From: Clostridiales bacterium
GTDB lineage: Bacteria > Bacillota > Clostridia > Peptostreptococcales > Acidaminobacteraceae
Length of the DNA stretch: 64,000 bases
NCBI GenBank assembly: GCA_016342415.1
Contig: JAEIOD010000007.1
Span: 1 to 64,000, forward strand
Reading direction: 5' to 3'
Shown here: positions 58,439 to 64,000 of the stretch, piece after piece
How the letters are laid out: every line of letters starts with the position of its first letter
Position numbering within the stretch: position 1 is the first letter of the stretch
Program-made: the position numbers and the translations under genes
Notes under the pieces: model-generated
The model's input: only the letters and a program-made list of their open reading frames with translations
The model's database searches: none
Told to the model about the DNA's origin: nothing

Positions 58439-61400
58439 ATGAGAAAAATACAAAAGGTTTTAGTTGCAAATCGTGGGGAAATTGCAATTAGAGTATTCAG
58501 AGCTTGTCATGAACTTGGGATAAAAACAGTTGCGATTTACTCGAAAGAGGATAAAGCAGCATTATTTCGGACTAAAGCAGATGAAGCTTATTTAGTTGGT
58601 AAACAAAAAAGTCCACTGCAGGCTTATTTAGATATGAATGAGATTATCAAACTGGCTAAGAAAAAAGGTGTTGATGCCATTCATCCAGGTTATGGTTTTT
58701 TATCTGAAAATCCAGTCTTTAGTAGAAAATGTGAAGAAGCAGGTTTGATATTTATTGGACCAAGTGCTGAAATGATGTTAAAAGTCGGTGATAAGATACA
58801 GTCCAAGATTGTTGCGAATGAAGTCGGTGTTCCGACAATACCAGGTGTTAAACAGCCTATAGAAACCGAAGATGACGCGGTTAAGTTTGCGAAATACTGT
58901 GGTTACCCTGTGATGTTAAAAGCGTCTGCAGGCGGTGGTGGTAGGGGCATGAGAATTGTATCTAGCGCTTCAGAGTTGATTTCCTCATATCAAAGTGCAA
59001 AAAGAGAGGCTGAAAAAGCATTTGACAGTGATGAAATCTTTATTGAAAAATACCTTGAATCACCAAGACATGTTGAAGTACAAATTTTAGGTGACAGCAG
59101 AGGTAATATTGTACATTTGTATGAACGTGATTGTTCTATTCAAAGAAGACACCAGAAAGTGATTGAATACACACCGGCTCTTAACTTGCCTGATAAAGTA
59201 AGAGAAGCGCTTTGTGCAGATGCTATTAAAATTGGTAAAGCAGTTAATTATGTCAACGCAGGTACGGTGGAGTTCTTAGTTGATAAAAATAATAGACATT
59301 ATTTTATTGAAATGAACCCAAGAATTCAAGTGGAACATACCATTACAGAGATGGTGACAGGTATTGATTTGGTACAGAGTCAGATTTTAATAGCAGAAGG
59401 TCATGCCTTGAATTCAGAAATATTAAATATTACTCAGGAAACGATTGAGATTAGAGGGTATTCGATTCAGTGCCGTATAACAACAGAAGACCCACATAAT
59501 GATTTTATGCCTGATACAGGGCAAATGGACGTGTATAGAACGGGATCTGGTTTTGGTATTCGATTAGATGGAGGTAGTGGATTTACTGGATCGATTATCA
59601 GTCCATATTATGATTCACTTTTGGTTAAATGTACGTCGTGGGCTAGAACTTTTGATGACGCTATAAGAAAATCTAAAAGAGCATTGGATGAAATAAAAAT
59701 TGGTGGTGTAAAAACCAACATTGGATTTTTAATCAATGTTTTAAATCATGATAAATTTAAACAAGGTCTCTGTGATACGAATTTTATTGCGAGTCATCCG
59801 GATGTTTTAGATATACAATCTGTTGAAGACCATGAGTACAAATTACTAAAATTCATTAGTGATAAAGTCGTGAATGAAACAAAAGGTCAAAAACCTTATT
59901 TTGATGTACCAAGTGTGCCAAAGGTTGAAAGTCCTAAAACATTAATTGGTACCAAACAGTTATTAGAGACTGATGGACCGAAAGGTGTTGTTTCTTGGAT
60001 ACACGCTCAACAGAAGTTATTGTTAACAGATACAACTATGAGAGATGCGCAGCAATCACTGATGGCAACACGTGTCAGAACGAGAGATATGGAAAAAATC
60101 GCCAAAGCTACTGCTGTACACGGAAGAGACCTCTTTTCAGCTGAAATGTGGGGAGGTGCAACTTTTGACGTTGCATACAGATTCTTAAAAGAGTCACCAT
60201 GGGAAAGATTAGATCTGGTTAGAGAAAAGATGCCGAATATTCTTCTTCAAATGTTGATACGTGGTTCTAATGGCGTAGGTTATAAAAACTATCCTGACAA
60301 TGTGATTAGAAGATTTATCAGTGAGTCAGCTAAAAGAGGTATCGATGTCTATAGAATATTCGATGCTCTAAACTGGGTAGATGGTATGAAAGTTGCCATA
60401 AATGAAGTTGGTGCTCAAAATAAGATCTCTGAAGCATGTATTTGTTATACCGGTGATATATTAGATGAATATAGAGATAAGTATTCTTTAGACTATTATG
60501 TCAACTTAGCAAAAGAAATTGAAAAAGAAGGCGCTCATATACTTGGTATAAAGGATATGTCAGCTTTATTAAAGCCATATGCTGCGCATAAACTGATTAA
60601 AACATTAAAGAAAGAAGTGGGTTTACCAATTCATCTTCATACTCATGATACAACTGGAAATGGTGTTGCAACGGTTATGTTAGCAGCAGAAGCCGGTGTT
60701 GATATTGTTGACACCGCAATGAATAGTATGAGTGGTTTAACCAGTCAACCAGCTCTTAACTCTGTTGTAGAAGCTCTTAAACATACATCAAGAGATACTG
60801 GATTTGATACGAAGAAGATGCAATCCATTGATAATTATTGGCAGTCTGTTAGACCCATCTATCACGACTTTGAATCAGACTTAAAATCAAGTACTGCTGA
60901 AATTTATCATTATGAAATACCTGGTGGACAATACTCAAATCTAAAACCCCAAGTGGAGAGTTTTGGTTTGGGTTCAAGGTTCAGTGAAGTGAAAAGCATG
61001 TTTAAAGAAGTCAATATAATGCTTGGAGATATTATAAAGGTAACACCTACTTCAAAAGCTGTAGGTGATATGGCAATCTTTATGGTTCAAAACAATTTGA
61101 CATCTGAAAACATATTGGAAGAAGGTAAGGACTTGGCTTATCCGGATTCAATTGTTTCTTATTTCCGAGGTATGATGGGACAACCTCAAGGAGGCTTCCC
61201 ATCCGAGTTACAGAAAATGATTGTTAAAAAGGAAGAGATTGTTACAGTCAGACCGGGTGAACTGTTACCTCCTGAGGATTTTGACGACATCTACAAGATT
61301 TTAAAGACTGAAAGTTATGAACCAACTGAATCTGACTTATTAAGCTATGCACTTTATCCAAAGGTTTATAAAGCATATAGAGAAAGTATTGAGAAGGATG

Positions 61401-61858
61401 GAAGTTTTAGGCATATGGAAAGTGATGTTTTTTTCCATGGTTTAAGAGAAGGAGAGACCTGTGAAGTTAAAATAAGATCAGGTAAAATTGTCGTTATCAA
61501 ACTATTGGAGATTGGCAAACTAAATGATGAGGGTAAAAGAACTTTAACTTATGAAGTTGATGGCAATAGAAGGGTTTTTGATGTTCTGGAAAAAAACGCT
61601 CAGATAAAAGAAACAAAGAATGTGATAAAAGCAGACCCTGATAATTCAGATGATATCGGTACCTCTATTCCAGGCAACATTGTTAAAATTTTAGTGTTGG
61701 AAGGAGATTTTGTAAAAAAAGATCAATCGATTGCTATTATAGAGGCTATGAAGATGGAAACCGTTATTACTGCTAGTAAGGATGGATTGATAGAAAAACT
61801 CTTTGTAAAATCAGGGGAAACTCTTGAAAAAGGGCAATTGATAATAAAAATGAAATAA
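58439..61858 (+). CDS. pyc: Pyruvate carboxylase
   Basis: The 1139-residue biotin enzyme makes oxaloacetate from pyruvate, bicarbonate and ATP. The biotin-carboxylase part (1-450) has the glycine-rich loop ASAGGGGRGMRIV and EMNPRIQVEHTITE. The carboxyltransferase part (about 530-800) has TDTTMRDAQQSLMATRVRTRDM and the metal site in LHTHDTTGNG. The biotinyl domain at the C-terminus has the lysine motif EAMKMETV. The start at 58439 follows AGGGGG. Length and domain order match single-chain alpha4 pyruvate carboxylases of Firmicutes. It is a single-gene unit with its own promoter and terminator. Confidence 0.98.
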   Translation: MRKIQKVLVANRGEIAIRVFRACHELGIKTVAIYSKEDKAALFRTKADEAYLVGKQKSPLQAYLDMNEIIKLAKKKGVDAIHPGYGFLSENPVFSRKCEEAGLIFIGPSAEMMLKVGDKIQSKIVANEVGVPTIPGVKQPIETEDDAVKFAKYCGYPVMLKASAGGGGRGMRIVSSASELISSYQSAKREAEKAFDSDEIFIEKYLESPRHVEVQILGDSRGNIVHLYERDCSIQRRHQKVIEYTPALNLPDKVREALCADAIKIGKAVNYVNAGTVEFLVDKNNRHYFIEMNPRIQVEHTITEMVTGIDLVQSQILIAEGHALNSEILNITQETIEIRGYSIQCRITTEDPHNDFMPDTGQMDVYRTGSGFGIRLDGGSGFTGSIISPYYDSLLVKCTSWARTFDDAIRKSKRALDEIKIGGVKTNIGFLINVLNHDKFKQGLCDTNFIASHPDVLDIQSVEDHEYKLLKFISDKVVNETKGQKPYFDVPSVPKVESPKTLIGTKQLLETDGPKGVVSWIHAQQKLLLTDTTMRDAQQSLMATRVRTRDMEKIAKATAVHGRDLFSAEMWGGATFDVAYRFLKESPWERLDLVREKMPNILLQMLIRGSNGVGYKNYPDNVIRRFISESAKRGIDVYRIFDALNWVDGMKVAINEVGAQNKISEACICYTGDILDEYRDKYSLDYYVNLAKEIEKEGAHILGIKDMSALLKPYAAHKLIKTLKKEVGLPIHLHTHDTTGNGVATVMLAAEAGVDIVDTAMNSMSGLTSQPALNSVVEALKHTSRDTGFDTKKMQSIDNYWQSVRPIYHDFESDLKSSTAEIYHYEIPGGQYSNLKPQVESFGLGSRFSEVKSMFKEVNIMLGDIIKVTPTSKAVGDMAIFMVQNNLTSENILEEGKDLAYPDSIVSYFRGMMGQPQGGFPSELQKMIVKKEEIVTVRPGELLPPEDFDDIYKILKTESYEPTESDLLSYALYPKVYKAYRESIEKDGSFRHMESDVFFHGLREGETCEVKIRSGKIVVIKLLEIGKLNDEGKRTLTYEVDGNRRVFDVLEKNAQIKETKNVIKADPDNSDDIGTSIPGNIVKILVLEGDFVKKDQSIAIIEAMKMETVITASKDGLIEKLFVKSGETLEKGQLIIKMK

Positions 61859-61865
61859 ATGTTAG

Positions 61866-61912
61866 AACATCACTTAAAATGGGGTATACTCATTTTAAGT
61901 GATGTTTTATTT
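61866..61912 (+). terminator. Terminator of pyruvate carboxylase
   Basis: A perfect 16-bp stem (arms AACATCACTTAAAATG and CATTTTAAGTGATGTT) with a 9-nt loop is followed by TTATTT. Confidence 0.88.
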
Positions 61913-61984
61913 GAAAGCGTTGAAGGGCTAAGCTCATTATGATATAATAAGCTTACTAATAATAAAAAAAGAGGTGTAAGTTTT

Positions 61985-62314
61985 ATGGAGCGAAGAAAAG
62001 ACAAAAGATTTCCATTTGAAATCACATTGAATATTGAAGAATTATACAAACAGGATGATGTGAAAATTGAAGATATAAATGAAGAATTCCAAGTTGTAAA
62101 TATTTCGAAATCAGGTTTAGGATTTGCTTGCGAGCACGAATTGCCACTCGATTTTTATTTCAATGCTAAAATTACAATTGATGAGGATAAGTTCTTTTTC
62201 ACTGTGTTAAAAATTATTCGTCAGGTTAAAGAAGGTACAGAATTCCACTATGGTTGCGAGTTTGTAGGACTTGCTGATATTTTATCGAATACAATTGAGG
62301 ATTTAGAAGATTAA
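61985..62314 (+). CDS. Small PilZ-domain protein
   Basis: The 109-residue protein is a stand-alone PilZ domain: ERRKDKRFPF supplies the arginine motif at the N-terminus and NISKSGLGF the second motif (Asn in the usual Asp position). It should bind c-di-GMP and act as a small adaptor. AGAGGTG lies 9 nt before the ATG. It precedes rlmN, separated by a weak terminator. Together with the GGDEF and the membrane PilZ protein it shows c-di-GMP signalling in this organism. Confidence 0.85.
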   Translation: MERRKDKRFPFEITLNIEELYKQDDVKIEDINEEFQVVNISKSGLGFACEHELPLDFYFNAKITIDEDKFFFTVLKIIRQVKEGTEFHYGCEFVGLADILSNTIEDLED

Positions 62315-62336
62315 GGGTTACTTTTGTAACTCTTTT
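62313..62336 (+). terminator. Weak terminator after the PilZ gene
   Basis: AAGGGTTAC pairs with GTAACTCTT (one G-U) around TTTT, followed by Ts. Confidence 0.6.
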
Positions 62337-62355
62337 GTTGTTTAGAAAGGGAAAA

Positions 62356-63390
62356 ATGAAAATAAGCTTAAGAGAACATGATTTAGACAGTGTTGTAGAA
62401 ATTATGAAAAAAGAGAAGATTCCTGGATTTAGAGGAAAACAAATATTTGAATGGATGATTAAAGGCGTTTCTTCATTTGATGAAATGAATAATATTCCCA
62501 AAGCTTTAAAAGAACAATTAGAAGAAAAATTTGAAGTTTCCAATATGTCTGTAGTTGAGAAGTTGGAATCGAAATCAGATGGTACAAAAAAATATCTAAT
62601 GCAATTAACTGATGGTAATATCATAGAATGTGTTTTTATGAAATATAGACATGGTAATACAATTTGCATTTCAACACAGGTTGGTTGTAAAATGAAATGC
62701 TCATTCTGTGCTTCTACGCTTCATGGTTTGAGTCGTCAATTAACAGCTGGTGAAATGCTTGGACAAATATTAACTGTACAACATGAAACTGGTGAACGTA
62801 TTTCAAATGTTGTGTTGATGGGAAGTGGTGAGCCGCTTGACAATTACGATGAAGTAATGAGATTTTTAAAATTGGTCAATCATCCTAAAGGGCTTAATAT
62901 AGGGATGAGATCAATTACAATTTCTACATGCGGATTGGTGCCTGGAATCGAAAAACTCATGTTAGAGAAGCTACAAATAACTTTAGCAATATCATTACAT
63001 GCAACAGATAATGATAAAAGAAGTAAATTGATGCCTATTAATAAAAAGTATCCAATTGAAATGCTATTGGCAGTTTGTAAAAAATATACGAATTCTACAG
63101 GCCGAAGAATTACATTTGAGTATGCATTAATAGCGGGTGAAAACGATTCGAAAGAAGAAGCTGAAAATTTAGGCTTTATACTACGCAATATACATTGTCA
63201 TGTGAATCTAATACCGATAAATCCAGTGATTGAAAAGAGTTTTAAAGCCACTTCACTGGACAATGCGAAAGCATTCCAAACCGTCTTAAAAAGATACAAT
63301 ATTGAAGCTACAATTAGACGTGAATTGGGTGGAGACATCGATGCAGCATGCGGACAACTTAGAAATAAGCATATTAATCCGACATTGTAA
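62356..63390 (+). CDS. rlmN: Dual-specificity 23S rRNA/tRNA adenine-C2 methyltransferase
   Basis: The 344-residue radical SAM enzyme methylates C2 of A2503 in 23S rRNA and A37 in some tRNAs. It has the cluster motif CKMKCSFCAST, a preceding STQVGC segment, LMGSGEPLDNYD for SAM binding, and the C-terminal resolving cysteine in GGDIDAACGQLR. The start at 62356 has AAAGGG upstream. RlmN-typical N-terminal region (GFRGKQIFEWMIKGVSSFDEM) is present. Confidence 0.97.
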   Translation: MKISLREHDLDSVVEIMKKEKIPGFRGKQIFEWMIKGVSSFDEMNNIPKALKEQLEEKFEVSNMSVVEKLESKSDGTKKYLMQLTDGNIIECVFMKYRHGNTICISTQVGCKMKCSFCASTLHGLSRQLTAGEMLGQILTVQHETGERISNVVLMGSGEPLDNYDEVMRFLKLVNHPKGLNIGMRSITISTCGLVPGIEKLMLEKLQITLAISLHATDNDKRSKLMPINKKYPIEMLLAVCKKYTNSTGRRITFEYALIAGENDSKEEAENLGFILRNIHCHVNLIPINPVIEKSFKATSLDNAKAFQTVLKRYNIEATIRRELGGDIDAACGQLRNKHINPTL

Positions 63391-63550
63391 TAAATATACA
63401 AAACGCCCACTGTTTTATTGTGGGCAATCTAAAAAAGTCAGAATATTTGATGAATTTAGAAGGGTTTATTTATTGGATGTCGTATAATATATATATGAAA
63501 ATGATTTGGTTTTTAATTTCATTCTACCAAGAATAAAGGAGGAAATAACT

Positions 63551-63973
63551 ATGGTTAAAATTTTAGCAGGCAAAGAGGGGTCAGGAAAAACAAAGCATTT
63601 ACTAAAAATGGCGAATGAGAAGGTTGCTTCGACAACTGGAAATATAGTTTATCTTGATAGCGACAAGCGCCATATTTATGATTTGAAACATGAAATAAGA
63701 TTTTTGAACATGGAAGAGTTCCCAATAGAAAAACCGGATGAATTTGTTGGATTCTTATGTGGTATTATCTCAAATGATTATGACATCGAAACCATCTTTG
63801 TGGATGGCCTTTATAATATGGTAGATATGAATGAAATAGATGCACTAACGTGCATTAATAAATTAGAATACATTGCGAAAAAATTTGATATTGAGTTTAG
63901 AATTGGTATGAATTACACAGGAAAAGAAATATCACCTGAAATTCAAAAATATGTTTTTAATCCTGAAGACTAA
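63551..63973 (+). CDS. Small P-loop protein, unknown function
   Basis: The 140-residue protein begins with a Walker A motif (ILAGKEGSGKTKHLLKMAN), a later VYLDSDKRH, and a Walker B-like ETIFVDGLYNM. It is shorter than most ATPases and has no recognised extra domain. AAAGGAGG lies 7 nt before the ATG at 63551, a strong indication of a real gene. A terminator starts 10 nt after the stop. Family assignment is open; small thymidine-kinase-like or ATP-binding regulators are possible. Confidence 0.75.
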   Translation: MVKILAGKEGSGKTKHLLKMANEKVASTTGNIVYLDSDKRHIYDLKHEIRFLNMEEFPIEKPDEFVGFLCGIISNDYDIETIFVDGLYNMVDMNEIDALTCINKLEYIAKKFDIEFRIGMNYTGKEISPEIQKYVFNPED

Positions 63974-63983
63974 AACACTAAAA

Positions 63984-64000
63984 AGTTCCTATTAGGAACT
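63984..64000 (+). terminator. Terminator hairpin cut by the window end
   Basis: AGTTCC pairs with GGAACT around TATTA; the window ends before a T run could be seen. Confidence 0.6.

Noticed and set aside
62226..63188. Minus-strand frames opposite the PilZ and rlmN genes
   Set aside because: They are antisense to well-supported genes, lack start signals and match no family.
63405..63425. Terminator after rlmN (GCCCAC with GTGGGC)
   Set aside because: The stem is good but there is no T tract on the plus strand and only a short one on the minus strand, so function is unsupported.

Overview
The window looks like chromosome from a low-GC, AT-rich Gram-positive anaerobe or near relative (Firmicutes, probably Clostridia in the broad sense). 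The evidence is strong AGGAGG-type ribosome binding sites, frequent TTG/GTG starts, CCA-encoded tRNAs, many short rho-independent terminators, and gene content such as MocR, PilZ, bactofilin/M23, PdxST, QueH, RlmN, formate-THF ligase and biotin-dependent pyruvate carboxylase. TGA is used as a stop, so the code is standard. I see no rRNA, CRISPR array, transposase, prophage or integrase. About 55 protein genes are supported and all look intact.

Layout. 1-1093 is a dense array of 13 tRNA genes (Asn, initiator Met, Met, Glu, Val, Asp, Thr, Tyr, Gly, Gly, Lys, Cys, Arg), followed by a small block of hairpins that may be an sRNA. 1.3-9.3 kb holds a glycogen debranching enzyme, a lipid kinase, two lipoproteins (a protease-like one lacking its nucleophile and an LRR one) and an M3 peptidase. 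9.4-12.5 kb is an amino-sugar operon (ROK regulator-nagA-nagB) under a near-perfect palindromic operator. 12.5-13.7 kb has an XRE regulator and hpt. 13.8-17.8 kb is a lipoprotein followed by a tightly coupled Ser/Thr kinase-vWA-PP2C triad (TerY-P type). 17.8-19.8 kb has a PHP phosphatase, a HAD phosphatase and a small membrane-anchored protein.

19.8-20.2 kb carries no gene but several hairpins and a terminator, so it is a candidate structured RNA. Then come an ABC exporter with a two-component system, pdxST, guanine deaminase, a C-terminal processing protease, an RsgI-like protein, a membrane PilZ protein with an orphan hisA, an SSB paralogue, a pseudouridine synthase and NdpA. A second candidate structured RNA (closing stem reminiscent of 6S RNA) lies at 34.5-34.7 kb in front of a MocR regulator. 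A bactofilin/M23 pair and a MarR regulator follow.

38.4-49 kb begins with a 1779-residue signalling protein (pseudokinase, AAA/STAND ATPase, TPR-like helices, GAF, GGDEF, GAF), followed closely by a LacI regulator, YgiQ, histidine ammonia-lyase, a DUF896 protein and CheW. 49-64 kb is mostly metabolic: M18 aminopeptidase, HAD hydrolase, LysR, glutaredoxin, folD and fhs (one-carbon metabolism), beta carbonic anhydrase, a membrane-anchored RCC1 protein overlapping queH, pyruvate carboxylase with a palindrome just after its promoter, a small PilZ protein, rlmN and a small P-loop protein.

Themes: c-di-GMP signalling is represented several times (GGDEF synthase, two PilZ receptors), as is protein phosphorylation (TerY-P triad, pseudokinase). 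Convergent genes repeatedly share one bidirectional terminator that lies inside or across their stop codons.
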